From contig NC_090323.1 of NCBI RefSeq assembly GCF_040869045.1, forward strand, positions 155,392,426 through 155,456,425: a stretch of 64,000 nucleotides of DNA, given 5' to 3'. A program made the position numbers and the translations under genes. The notes below the pieces were generated by a model that ran no database searches, was not told the origin of the DNA, and saw only the letters and a program-made list of their open reading frames with translations. This document shows positions 9,698-21,943 of this stretch, in pieces; position 1 is the first letter of the stretch, and every line of letters begins with the position of its first letter. The DNA comes from Eurosta solidaginis. Taxonomy: Eukaryota > Arthropoda > Insecta > Diptera > Tephritidae.

Positions 9698-10860
9698 CTA
9701 GCAGACCCGTCAAACGTTGTTCTGCCCTAAATTTGGTCTATCTCCATACATTTTAATAAGCTTTTTCCGTCTAACTCTGCCCCCCCCCCTTCCCCCTCCT
9801 TACTTTTTTTAATACTTTTATTCACTCCTCCCTCCGTAAATAGTTATGTGCGTATTATTAAGTCATGTCTTTATTTCGACTTCGCATGCACATTTATCAG
9901 TTTTGCCAGGTTAATGCCACTAAATCGAATATCACAATGAAAATTACTTTAAATCTCTCAGCAACAACTTTCATTTGATATCCATATTACACACAAATTC
10001 TAGGGGTATCCGGGTCCAGGTTTTGCCCATATCTTGAGACCCTAGTCACCCAGCGGTATAAAAATTACTCTGTACTAAAGCACTCATCAACAGCTTCAAT
10101 TTGATACCCTTTATGTAAAAACAAAGAGTATATATTTGTCAAGAGGCGTCACTCGATACTTTTGTTGTTGCCAAATCAAATTACTCGATGTTTTCTCAAG
10201 GTAGTCGTTGGTTTTTTTTATCAGATGTATTTATAAAAACGCCTTCTATACATTTTCGTGGGGTATTTGTGTTTATTTTACTGATTGTATTAAATTAATT
10301 AATTAATTCTCTTTCCAAAAATCGTAATTATGCAAAGTCACTTTACCGCATAACTATATAGGATTCAATTAAAAAAAACTAAACAAAGCTTACTTGAGAA
10401 TCACATTCGACATGACAGGGTTGCTTTGGCAACAACAAAGTATCGAGTGACGCCTCTTAACAAATATATACTCTTTGGTAAAAACACATCCTAGTGTTAC
10501 CCTGATGCACGTTTTGGCCTATATTTTGAGATCCTTCGCCAATAGGTATGAAAACTACCCTGTACTAAAGCACTCATCAACAGCTTTCATTCGTTATCCA
10601 TATTCTATAAACACATTCTAGGGGTACCCGCGTCCACGTTTTCGCTTATATCTCGAGACCCTAGTTACCCGCGGTTACGAAAAATACCCCGTATCAAAGT
10701 ACTCATAAACAGCTTACATTCGATACCCATATTGTACAAACATATCCCAGGATTACCCAAGTCCACGTTTTGATCTCAAGACCCTATCCAGAACGGGATA
10801 AAAATTAGCCTATGTCTGTCTCCTGGTTCTAAGCTAGCCCTTCACCAATTTTCAGCCAAA
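9698..10860 (-). mobile_element. Canonical Helitron H1 (non-autonomous), with a MITE inside
   Basis: The minus-strand 3' end reads GACGGGTCTG then CTAG (9701-9698) before T, matching the 3' end of the complete Helitron H2 at 57.7-58.8 kb. The interior has diverged ~120-bp repeats with the core CTCGAGATATA and CCTAGAATGTGTTTATA, also as in H2. The 5' terminus is not recognised, so the right boundary is approximate. The CTAG abuts Hel89 copy C at an A|T site within its 5' end. No Rep/helicase gene is present. Confidence 0.75.
10122..10477. mobile_element. MITE with ~55-bp inverted repeats and a 7-8 bp target duplication
   Basis: The termini CAAAGAGTATATATTTG continue into AAGAGGCGTCACTCGATAC on both ends in inverted orientation. 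GTAAAAAC appears on both flanks (10115-10122 and 10478-10485). Related Helitron H2 has the uninterrupted site TGTAAAAACACATTCTAGG's counterpart near 58,050 on the opposite strand, so the insertion and its duplication are directly visible. A 7-8 bp duplication suits the hAT or P superfamily; the core is non-coding. Confidence 0.8.
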
Positions 10861-10969
10861 TATGTTCATCCGTTACTTCCTCTTCAATCACATTTTATCT
10901 ATTAAATAAAAAAAAGCGCATCAAAATCTGTTGCATATTTTTAAAGGTTTGAGCACTCAAAGGGACATA

Positions 10970-11336
10970 AAAATAAAATAAATGTAAGGCGCGATAACCT
11001 CTGAAGAGATCTAAGGCCAAGCTTCTCTTCCAATTTGCGTCGTGCACCTCTTGATTTTCCCTACAAATTGGCCGGACGGGACCTACATGTATTATGCCGA
11101 CTCCGAACGGCATCTGCAAGGCAGATGAGTTTTCACTAAGAGCTCTTCATGGCAGAAATACACCCGGAGCGCTTGCCAAACACTGCCGAGGGGCGACCCC
11201 GCTTAGAAAAAATTTCTTCTAATTGAAAAACCTTATTTCTAAAATTTTGATGTTGCTTTGCCCGCGGTGTGAGCCCAGGGCATACGGTGTGGTAGGTTGA
11301 GCACGCTACCATCACACCACGGCGGCCGCCAGACAT
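10970..11336 (-). mobile_element. tRNA-derived SINE, copy 2
   Basis: Reverse-strand copy of the SINE at 7.1-7.45 kb, with the same 5' head (GCCGTGGTGTGATGGTAGC) and the same 3' T/A-rich tail. Box B is altered (GGCTCACACCGCGG region), so it is probably transcriptionally dead. AGGGACATA flanks it on both sides (10961-10969 and 11337-11345), a plausible short target duplication. Confidence 0.8.
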
Positions 11337-11626
11337 AGGGACATAGGGACAGAAAAAGCAACTTTGTTTTATACTATGTAGTGATGTACATCCATACATA
11401 CCTATAAACCTACGCCCGAAGTTAAATAACGCAGCGAATGCTACATATATGTACGTACTAGCCTTTACCCGCGGCCCCGTCCGCAAGGAGAAAATGAAAT
11501 ATGTGGGCTATTCACGTTAGCCTGCTTATAAAGTTATCTGTTTAAAATTTTTTTCTGTCTAATGCATTTTATTTTTGTAATTGAGTAAAAAAAAGAACTT
11601 TATGAGCTGATAACCTGATAGGATCC

Positions 11627-14600
11627 CAAAATGATAACGAAATTATCCAGAAAAAGCCACGAAATGACCCCGACGCTATCGCGGACGGATCCCGAAAACC
11701 ATCCAGAAACGCCCCGGAAGTGTTTCCAAAAGTTCCCGAAGTAGTCCCAAAAAAACCCGAAGTGACAACGACACGATTCTAGACTTATCCAGATAACCAC
11801 ACAGAAATGATGCCTGAAGGGTCCCGAAAAATTTCCGAAATTACCCTGACGGGCTCCCGGACGGAACTCAGAAACCATCCAGAAAATATCCAGGAAGGGT
11901 CCCTAAATTATCCCGACTAACTCCAGAAAAAGTTCCGAAATGGCTCCGAGGGGATCCACGATGGATCGCGAAAACCATACAGAAATGATTCCGGAAGGAT
12001 TACAAAATGATCCCGAAATAGTCCGGAATTGACCCAGATGGGATCCCGCACAGATCCAGAAATGATCCCGGAAGGGTGCAAAAACTATCCCGGAAAAGTA
12101 ACAAAAAATCCCGAAATGGCTCCTACGGCATCCCGGACGGATCCAGAAATGATCTCGGAAGGGTCTCCAAATGATCCCAAAATGGTCCCGAAATGACCCT
12201 GATTGATCCGGCAAACCATCAAGAAATTATGCCGAAAGGGTCCCAAAATGATCCCAAAATAATACAGAAAAAGTCACGAAACGACCCCTAGAGGATCCCC
12301 AAATGATCCCGTATTAGCCCCGAAAAGGTCCCGAAATAACCCCGACGGGATCCCGGACAAATCCCGAAAACCATCCAGAAATGATGCCTGAAGGAATCCC
12401 AAATGATTCCGTAAAAGTCCCGCATTGATTCCGACGGGATCTCGAACGCACCCCTAAATGACCCTGACGGGATCCCGGACAGATCCCGAAATCCATCCAG
12501 AAATGATCTTGGGAGGGACCCAAATGATCCCGAAAAAGTCCCGCAATGATTCCGAGGGGATCCTGATCGGATACCGATAACCATCCAGAAGTGATGCCGG
12601 AAAGGTCCTCAAATGATCACCTAATACCAAAATGACCCTGACGGCATCCCGGACTGATCCCAAAATCCATCCAGAAATGATCTTGGGAAGGTCCCAAAAT
12701 TATCCCGAAATAGTCTCGGAAAAGTTCAGAAATTACCCTGACGGGTTCCCGGACGAATCCTGAAAGCCATCTCTAAATGATCCCGAAAAAGTCCCGAAAT
12801 GACCCTGACTGGACCCCGAAAGGATCCCGAAAACTATCCAGAAATGATGCCGGAAATGTCCTCAAATGATCACCTAATAGTTCCGAAAAGACCCTGACGG
12901 GATCCCGAACGGATCCCGACAACTATCCAGAAATGATACCGAAAGGGCCCGCAAATGATCCCGTATTAGTCGAGAAAAAGTCCCAAAATGACCCCGACGG
13001 GATGCCGGACGAATCCCAAAAACCATCCAGAAATGATTTTGGAAGGGACTCCAATGATCCCGAAAAAGTCCCGCAATTATTCCGACAGGAATCTGAACGG
13101 ATACCGAAAACCATCCAGAAGTGATGCCGGAACGGTCCTCAAATGCTCACCTAATAGTCCCAAAATGACCCTGAGGGCATCCCGGACAAATCCCGAAATC
13201 CATCCAGAAATGATCTTGGGAAGGTCCCAAAATGATCCCGAAATAGTCTCGGAAAAGTCCAGAAATTACCCTGACGGTTTCCCGGACGAATCCTGAAAGC
13301 CATCCTTAAATGATCCCGAAAAAGCCCCGAAATGACCCTGACGGGATCCCGAAAGGATTCCAAAAACTATCCAGAAATGATGCCGGAAAGGTCCTCAAAT
13401 GATCCCCTAATAGTTCCGAAATGACCCGGACGAATCCCAAAAACCATCCAGAAATGATGCCGGTAGGTATCCCAAATGATCCCGAAATAATCCCGAAATG
13501 ACCTCGTCGGCATCCAGGACGGATACCGAAAATTATCCAGTAATGATGCCGGAAAGGTCCACAAATGATCCCCTAATAGTCCCGAAATTACCCTGATGGG
13601 ATCCCGGACGGATCCCGAAAACCATCCAGAAATGATGCCGGAAGAGCCCCCAAATGACCCCGACGATATCCCGGACGGATCCCGAAAACCATCCAGAAAT
13701 GATGCCGGAAGAGCCCCAAATGATCCCGAAAAAGTCCCCAAATGACCCGACATACTCCAGAAAAGGTTCCGAAATGGCTCCGAGGGAATCAACGACGGAT
13801 CGCGAAAACCATACAGAAATGATTCCGGAAGGATCCCAAAATGATCCCGAAATAGTCCGGAAATGACCCAGATGGGATCCCGCACAGATCCAGAAATGAT
13901 CCCGGAAGGGTCCAAAAACTATCCCGGAAAAGTAACAAAAAATCCCGAAATGGCTCCTACGGCATCCCGGACGGATCCAGAAATGATCTCGGAAGGGTCC
14001 CCAAATGATCCCAAAATGGTCCCGAAATGACCCTGATGGATCCGGCAAACCATCAAGAAATTATGCCGGAAGGGTCCCCAAATGATCCCGAAATAAAACA
14101 GAAAAAGTCACGAAACGACCTCTAGAGGATCCCCAAATGATCCCGTATTAGCCCCAAAAAAGTCCCAAAATGACCCTGACGGGATCCCGAAAGGATTTCG
14201 AAAACAATACAGAAATGATGCCGGAAAGGTCCTCGAATGATCCCCTAATAGTCCCGAAATGACCGTGACGGGATCCCGACAACTATCCAGAAATGATGCC
14301 GAAAGGGTCCGCAAATGATCCCGTATTAGTCGAAAAAAAGTCCCGAAAGGACCACGACGGGATCCCAGACGAATCCCAAAAACCATCCAGAAATGATGCC
14401 GGTAGGTATCCCAAATGATCCCGAAATAGTCCCGAAATGACCTCGTCGGCATCCCGGACGGATCCCGAAAATTATCCAGAAATGATGCCGGAAAGGTTCC
14501 CAAATGATCCCCTAATAGTCCCGAAATTACCCTAATGGGATCCCGGACGAATCCCGAAAACCATCCAGAAATGATGCCGAAAGGGTTCCCAAATGATCCC

Positions 14601-15295
14601 GTATTAGTCGCGAAAAAGTCCCGAAATGACCCCGACGGGATCCCGGACGGATCCCGAAAACCATCCAGAAATGATGCCGAAAGGGTTCCCAAATGATCCC
14701 GTATTAGTCGCGAAAAAGTCCCGAAATGACCCCGACGGGATCCCGGACGGATCCCGAAAACCATCCAGAAATGATGCCGGATGAGCCCCAAAATGATCCC
14801 GAAAAAGTCCCCAAATGACCCCGACGAGATCCCGGACGGATCCCGAAAATCATCCAGAAATGATGCCGGAAGAGCCCCCAAATGATCCCGAAAAAGTCCC
14901 CAAATGACCCCGACGATATCCCGGACGGATCCCGAAAACCATCCAGAAATGATGCCGAAAGAGCCCTCAAATGATCCCGAAAAATTCCTCATATGACCCC
15001 GACGAGATTCCGCACGGATCCCGAAAACCATCCAGAAATGATGCCGGAAGGGTCCCCAAATGATCGCGAAATAGTCCCGAAATGATTCCGGAATAGTCCC
15101 GAAAATGTTCCAAAATAACGCCGACGGGATCCCGGACGGATCCCGTAAACTATACAGAAATGATCCCGGAAGGGTCCCAAAATGATCCCGAAATAGTCCC
15201 GAAAAAGTCCCGAAATTACCCCGGCGTAATCCCGGACCGATCCCGAAAACCATCCAGAAATGATCCCGGAAGGGTCTCGATATGACCCTTACGGG
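11627..15295 (-). repeat. 89-bp array of Hel89 copy D
   Basis: About 40 units, moderately diverged, with blocks of near-identical units (for example 14,560-14,980). Parts align with the array of copy E at a constant offset of 5,821 bp, then of 5,955 bp, showing internal gain and loss of repeats since the copies separated. Confidence 0.9.
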
Positions 15296-16017
15296 ATTAC
15301 AAATAAAGTGAAGCTAATTATAAAACCATGTTAATAAGGCAGCAGGCGCATTGGAGCGAATAAAAAGTTAGATAGAAACATACAGGTAAAGCTAATAAAA
15401 GCGTGCTAATAAAAACAATTGATGGAGGGCGGATGGCGGGAGTAGAGGAGAGGACCACTGATCGTTCCTCCAAAATTGTCTAGATCTCGTTCTGTATGTA
15501 CCAGATACCAAAAACTATTGATTTAGGAGAAAATTTAGATTGAGTTATAACAATTTATGGATTTTACACCAGAGGGGGAGATAAAGGGGGGCGGGCGGAG
15601 GGTGTCACTGCTTACTTTGTAAGCCCTCGACTTATTTGACCCCTTGAGTCTGTGATATTGGTGAAGGCCAGTATACGTAAAGTTATAATGTGTAAAAATT
15701 ATGAAAAATAATTTCTCGAAGGGTCGTGGGACCCCCACCCCTCTTTCCATGTTCGAAAAAAATTTCGCTAGTAGACTACTGTCTGTGTCCCAAATTTCAT
15801 CAAAATCCGTGTAGCCATTCTGGCGTGATTCAGTCGCAAAGACGAAAAAATATAATAATTAAATTATAACTGTTCCTAGGGGGCGGGGACCACGCCCCTT
15901 TTGAAAAATATATAGCTAGTAGATCCTTCTAGACTATTGGCTATATGTGTGCAAAATTTCATCCAAATCGGTCCAGCCGTTCTTGCGTTATTGAGTCACA
16001 AAGACAAACGTCTGGAC

Positions 16018-16136
16018 AAACATCCAAACATCCAAACATCCAAACATCCAAACATCCAAACATCCAAACATCCAAACATCCAAACATCTAAACATCCAAA
16101 CATCCAAACATCCAAACATCTTAACATCCAAACTTT
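16018..16136. repeat. (CATCCAAA)n octamer microsatellite
   Basis: About 14 near-perfect units (TTTGGATG on the element's sense strand) a few tens of bp inside the 5' end of copy D. The same tract is ~11 units in copy E, several in C, few in B and G, and practically absent in F. Confidence 0.92.
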
Positions 16137-16158
16137 GCCATTTATAATATATATTAGA

Positions 16159-16576
16159 TGTATGTGTCGCATCAAGCCTCACTCAAAAGCAATTAGCGCC
16201 GACAGTTCACAGCGAACAAACACACATACGCATTTTTTGATAAAAATGTTACTTTTGTTTAAACAATTCGGCTGATATAAGAAAGGAATCAAGTATATTT
16301 TTTTTTTTTTGATGCAGATCGAAGGTAAATTTCAAAGTTTTACTGAAAAGTAGAATTTTTTAAATCCATCCATCCGTTTATGAGTTATAGCTGTGTAAAC
16401 AAAAATTTTATGATTTTTTACTACATTTTGGCAATTTGCCGCGCCCCTAAATTATATTAACTGTACCATCTCACGTAGCTAAGCTTTCAAATGCAAAAAA
16501 CCGTTTTAAAATCGGAGCATTCTGTGTGAAGTTATGTGCATACATGGCATTTAGCGACTTTATTTTATAAGATTTA
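16159..16576. other. Spacer between Hel89 copies D and E
   Basis: A 418-bp AT-rich segment with a T-run at ~16,300. I find no convincing gene. 'CCATCCATCCGTTTATGAGTTATAGC' is reminiscent of the generic 5' modules of other insect repeats, so this may be a remnant of an unclassified element. Confidence 0.4.
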
Positions 16577-16737
16577 CTAGCCTTTACCCGCGGCCCCGTC
16601 CGCAAGGAGAAAATGAAATATGTGGGCTATTCACGTTAGCCTGCTTATAAAGTTATCTGTTTAAAATTTTTTTTCTGTCTAATGCACTTTATTTTTGTAA
16701 TTGAGTAAAAAAAAGAACTTTATGAGCTGATAACCTG

Positions 16738-19700
16738 ATAGGATCCCAAAATGATAACGAAATTATCCAGAAAAAGCCACGAAATGACCCCGACGCTATC
16801 GCGGACGGATCCCGAAAACCATCCAGAAACGCCCCGGAAGTGTCCCAAAAAAACCCGAAATGACAACGACACGATTCTAGACTTATCCAGATAACCACAC
16901 AGAAATGATGCCTGAAGGGTACCAAATTGATCCCGAAATAGTCCCGAAAAAGTTCCGAAATTACCCTGACGGGCTCCCGGACGGATCTCATAAACCATCC
17001 AGAAAATATCCAGGAAGGGTCCCTAAATTATCCCGACTAACTCCAGAAAAACTTCCGAAATGGCTCCGAGGGGATCCACGATGGATCGCGAAAACCATAC
17101 AGAAATGATTCCGGAAGGATTCCAAAATGATCCCGAAATAGTCCGGAATTAACCCAGTTGGGATCCCGCACAGATCCACAAATGATCCCGGAAGGGTGCA
17201 AAAACTATCCCGGAAAAGTAACAAGAAATCCCGAAATGGCTCCTACGGCATCCCGGACGGATCCAGAAATGATCTCGGAAGGGTCCCCAAATGATCCCAA
17301 AATGGTCCCGAAATGACCCTGATGGATCCGGCAAACCATCAAGAAATTATGCCGAAAGGGTCCCAAAATGATCCCGAAATAATACAGAAAAAGTCACGAA
17401 ACGACCCCTAGAGGATCCCCAAATGATCCGGTATTAGCCCCGAAAAGGTCCCGAAATAACCCCGACGGGATCCCGGACAAATCCCGAAAACCATCCAGAA
17501 ATGATGCCGGAAGGAATCCCAAATGATTCCGTAAAAGTCCCGCATTGATTCCGACGGGATCCCGAACGGATACCGAAAATCATCCAGAAGTGACGCCGGA
17601 AAGGTCCTCAAATGATCACCTAATAGTCCCGAAATGACCCTTAAGGGGTCATGGACGGATCACATAACCCATCCAGAAATGATCCCGATATATTCCCGAA
17701 GAAGTCCCGAAATGACCCTGACGGGATCTCGAACGCACCCCTAAATGACCCTGACGGGATCCCGGACAGATCCCGAAATCCATCCAGAAATGATCTTGGG
17801 AGGGATCCCAAATGATCCCGAAAAAGTCCCGCAATGATTCCGAGGGGATGCTGATCGGATACCGATAACCATCCAGAAGTGATGCCGGAAAGGTCCTCAA
17901 ATGATCACCTAATACCAAAATGACGCTGACGGCATCCCGGACTGATCCCAAAATCCATCCAGAAATGATCTTGGGAAGGTCCCAAAATTATCCCGAAATA
18001 GTCTCGGAAAAGTTCAGAAATTACCCTGACGGGTTCCCGGACGAATCCTGAAAGCCATCTCTAAATGATCCCGAAAAAGTCCCGAAATGACCCTGACTGG
18101 ACCCCGAAAGGATCCCGAAAACTATCCAGAAATGATGCCGGAAATGTCCTCAAATGATCACCTAATAGTTCCGAAAAGACCCTGACGGGATCCCGAACGG
18201 ATCCCGACAACTATCTAGAAATGATGCCGAAAGGGCCCGCAAATGATCCCGTATTAGGCGAGAAAAAGTCCCGAAATGAACCCGACGGGATGTCGGACGA
18301 ATCCCAAAAACCAGCCAGAAATGATGCCGGAAGGGACACCAAATGATCCCGAAAAAGTCCCGCAATAATTCCGACGGGATCCTGAGCGGATACCGAAAAC
18401 CATCCAGAAGTGATGCCGAAAAGGTCCTCAAATGATCACCTAATAGTCCCAGAATGACCCTGACGGCATCCCGGACAGATCCCGAAATCCATCCAGAAAT
18501 GATCTTGGGAGGGTCCCAAAATTATCCCGAAATAGTCTGGGAAAAGTCCAGAAATTACCCTGACGGATACCGGACGAATCCTGAAAACCAATCTTAAATG
18601 ATGCCGAAAAAGTCCCGAAATGACCCTGATGGGATCCGGAAAGTATCCCGAAAACTAACCAGAAATGATGCCGGAAAGGTCCTCAAATGATCTCCCAATA
18701 GTTCCGAAAAGACCCTGACGGGATCCCGAACGGATCCCGACAACTATCCAGAAATGACACCGAAAGGGCCCGCAAATGATCCCGTATTAGTCGAGAAAAA
18801 GTCCCGAAATGACCCCGACGGGATGCCGGACGAATCTCAAAAACCATCCAGAAATGATTTTGGAAGGGACCCCAATGATCCCGAAAAAGTCCCGCAATTA
18901 TTCCGACGGGAATCTGAACGGATACCGAAAACCATCCAGAAGTGATGTCGGAACGGTCCTCAAATGCTCACCTAATAGTCCCAAAATGACCCTGAGGGCA
19001 TCCCGGACAAATCCCGAAATCCATCCAGAAATGATCTTGGGAAGGTCCCAAAATGATCCCGAAATAGTCTCGGAAAAGTCCAGAAATTACCCTGACGGGT
19101 TCCCGGACGAATCCTGAAAGCCATCCTTAAATGATCCCGAAAAAGCCCCGAAATGACCCTGACGGGATCCCGAAAGGATTCCAAAAACTATCCAGAAATG
19201 ATGCCGGAAAGGTCCTCAAATGATCCCCTAATAGTTCCGAAATGACCGTGACGGGATCTCGAACGGATCCCGACAACTATCCAGAAATTATGCCGAAAGG
19301 GTCCGCAAATGATCCCGTATTAGTCGAGAAAAAGTGCCGAAATGACCCCGACGGGATCCCGGACGAATCCCAAAAACCATCCAGAAATGATGCCGGTAGG
19401 TATCCCAAATGATCCCGAAATAATCCCGAAATGACCTCGTCGGCATCCCGGACGGATACCGAAAATTATCCAGAAATGATGCCGGAAAGGTCCACAAATG
19501 ATCCCCTAATAGTCCCGAAATTACCCTGATGGGATCCCGGACGGATCCCGAAAACCATCCAGAAATGATGCCGGAAGATCCCCCAAATGATCCCGAAAAA
19601 GTCCCCAAATGACCCCGACGATATCCCGGACGGATCCCGAAAACCATCCAGAAATGATGCCGGAAGAGCCCCAAATGATCCCGAAAAAGTCCCCAAATGA

Positions 19701-21118
19701 CCCGACATACTCCAGAAAAGGTTCCGAAATGGCTCCGAGGGAATCAAAGACGGATCGGCAAAACCATACAAAAATGATTCCGGAAGGATCCCAAAATGAT
19801 CCCAAAATAGTCCGGAAATGACCCAGATGGGATCCCGCACAGATCCAGAAATGATCCCGGAAAAGTTGCAAAAGATCCCGAAATGGCTCCTACGGCATCC
19901 CGGACGGATCCAGAAATGATCTCGGAAGGGTCCCCAAATGATCCCAAAATGGTCCCGAAATGACCCTGATGGATCCGGCAAACCATCAAGAAATTATGCC
20001 GGAAGGGTCCCCAAATGATCCCGAAATAAAACAGAAAAAGTCACGAAACGACCCCTAGAGGATCCCCAAATGATCCCATATTAGCCCCAAAAAAGTCCCA
20101 AAATGACCCTGACGGGATCCCGAAAGGATTCCGAAAACAATACAGAAATGATGCCGGAAAGGTCCTCAAATGATCCCCTAATAGTCCCGAAATGACCGTG
20201 ACGGGATCCCGACAACTATCCAGAAATGATGCCGAAAGGGTCCGCAAATGATCCCGTATTAGTCGAAAAAAAGTCCCGAAAGGACCACGACGGGATCCCG
20301 GACGAATCCCAAAAACCATCCAGAAATGATGCCGGTAGGTATCCCAAATGATCCGGAAATAGTCCCGACATGACCTCGTCGGCATCCCGGACGGATCCCG
20401 AAAATTATCCAGAAATGATGCCGAAAGGGTTCCCAAATGATCCCGTATTAGTCGCGAAAAAGTCCCGAAATGACCCCGACGGGATCCCGGACGGATCCCG
20501 AAAACCATCCAGAAATGATGCCGAAAGGGTTCCCAAATGATCCCGTATTAGTCGCGAAAAAGTCCCGAAATGACCCCGACGGGATCCCGGACGGATCCCG
20601 AAAACCATCCAGAAATGATGCCGAAAGGGTTCCCAAATGATTCCGTATTAGTCGCGAAAAAGTCCCGAAATGACCCCGACGGGATCCCGGACGGATCCCG
20701 AAAACCATCCAGAAATGATGCCGGATGAGCCCCAAAATGATCCCGAAAAAGTCCCCAAATGACCCCAACGAGATCCCGGACGTTTCCCGAAAACCATCCA
20801 GAAATGATGCCGGAAAAGCCCCCAAATGATCCCGAAAAAGTCCCCAAATGACCCCGACGATATCCCGGACGGATCCCGAAAACCATCCAGAAATGATGCC
20901 GGAAGAGCCCTCAAATGATCCCGAAAAAGTCCCCATATGACCCCGACGAGATCCCGCACGGATCCCGAAAACCATCCAGAAATGATGCCGAAAGGGTTCC
21001 CAAATGATCCCGTATTAGTCGCGAAAAAGTCCCGAAATGACCCCGGCGTAATCCCGGACCGATCCCGAAAACCATCCAGAAATGATCCCGGAAGGGTCTC
21101 GATATGACCCTTACGGGA
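16738..21118 (-). repeat. 89-bp array of Hel89 copy E
   Basis: About 49 units. It contains three nearly identical consecutive units at 20,410-20,700, a sign of recent local duplication. Long stretches match the array of copy D. Confidence 0.9.
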
Positions 21119-21835
21119 TTACAAATAAGGTGAAGCTAATTATAAAACCATGTTAATAAGGCAGCAGGCGCAGTGGTGCGAATAAAAAGTTAAATAGAAA
21201 CATACAGGTAAAGCTAATAAAAGCGCGCTAATAAAAACAATTGATGGAGGGCGGATGGCGGGAGTAGAGGAGAGGACCACTGATCGTTCCTCCAAAATTG
21301 TCTAGATCTCGTTCTGTATGTACCAGATACCAAAAACTATTGATTTAGGAGAAAATTTAGATTGAGTTATAACAATTTATGGATTTTACACCAGAGATAA
21401 AGGGGGGCGGGCGGAGGGTGTCACTGCTTACTTTGTAAGCCCTCGACTTATTTGACCCCTTGAGTCTGTGATATTGGTGAAGGCCAGTATACGTAAAGTT
21501 ATAATGTGTAAAAATTATGAAAAATAATTTCTCGAAGGGTCGTGGGACCCCCACCCCTCTTTCCATGTTCGAAAAAAATTACGCTAGTAGACTACTGTCT
21601 GTGTCCCAAATTTCATCAAAATCCGTGTAGCCATTCTGGCGTGATTCAGTCGCAAAGACGAAAAAATATAATAATTAAATTATAACTGTTCCTAGGAGGC
21701 GGGGACCACGCCCCTTTTGAAAAATATATAGCTAGTAGATCCTTCTAGACTACTGGCTATATGTGTGCAAAATTTCATCCAAATCGGTCCAGCCGTTCTT
21801 GCGTTATTGAGTCACAAAGACAAACGTCTGGACAA

Positions 21836-21927
21836 ACATCCAAACATCCAAACATCCAAACATCCAAACATCCAAACATATAAACATCCAAACATCCAAA
21901 CATCCAAACATCTTAACATCCAAACTT
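21836..21927. repeat. (CATCCAAA)n octamer microsatellite
   Basis: About 11 units in the 5' part of copy E, with point variants (AAACATATAAACATC). Same position as the tract at 16,018-16,136. Confidence 0.9.
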
Positions 21928-21943
21928 TCCCATTTATAATATA

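Larger units (their letters stand above)
11458..16158 (-). mobile_element. Hel89 copy D, terminally complete
   Basis: This is the clearest full-length copy (4.7 kb). On the minus strand it begins TCTAATATATATTATAAAT at 16158, after a host A, and ends CTAG at 11461-11458 before a host T. That is insertion between A and T with TC...CTAG ends and no target duplication, the Helitron signature. The order is 5' AT-rich end, TTTGGATG repeats, a duplicated ~165-bp module, a conserved block to about 15,300, the array, then the tail with GC-rich hairpin potential. No protein-coding gene is seen, so it must depend on a Helitron replicase encoded elsewhere. Confidence 0.85.
16577..21943 (-). mobile_element. 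Hel89 copy E
   Basis: A 5.4-kb copy in the same orientation as D and closely similar to it. The 3' CTAG is at 16580-16577 before T. The 5' region ends at 21,943 with TATATTATAAATGGGAAAG, abutting the CTAG of copy F. Its first bases are not lost: a separate TCTAA is found at 31,929-31,925, outside copies F and G, in the position expected if F inserted into E and G into F. Confidence 0.8.
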
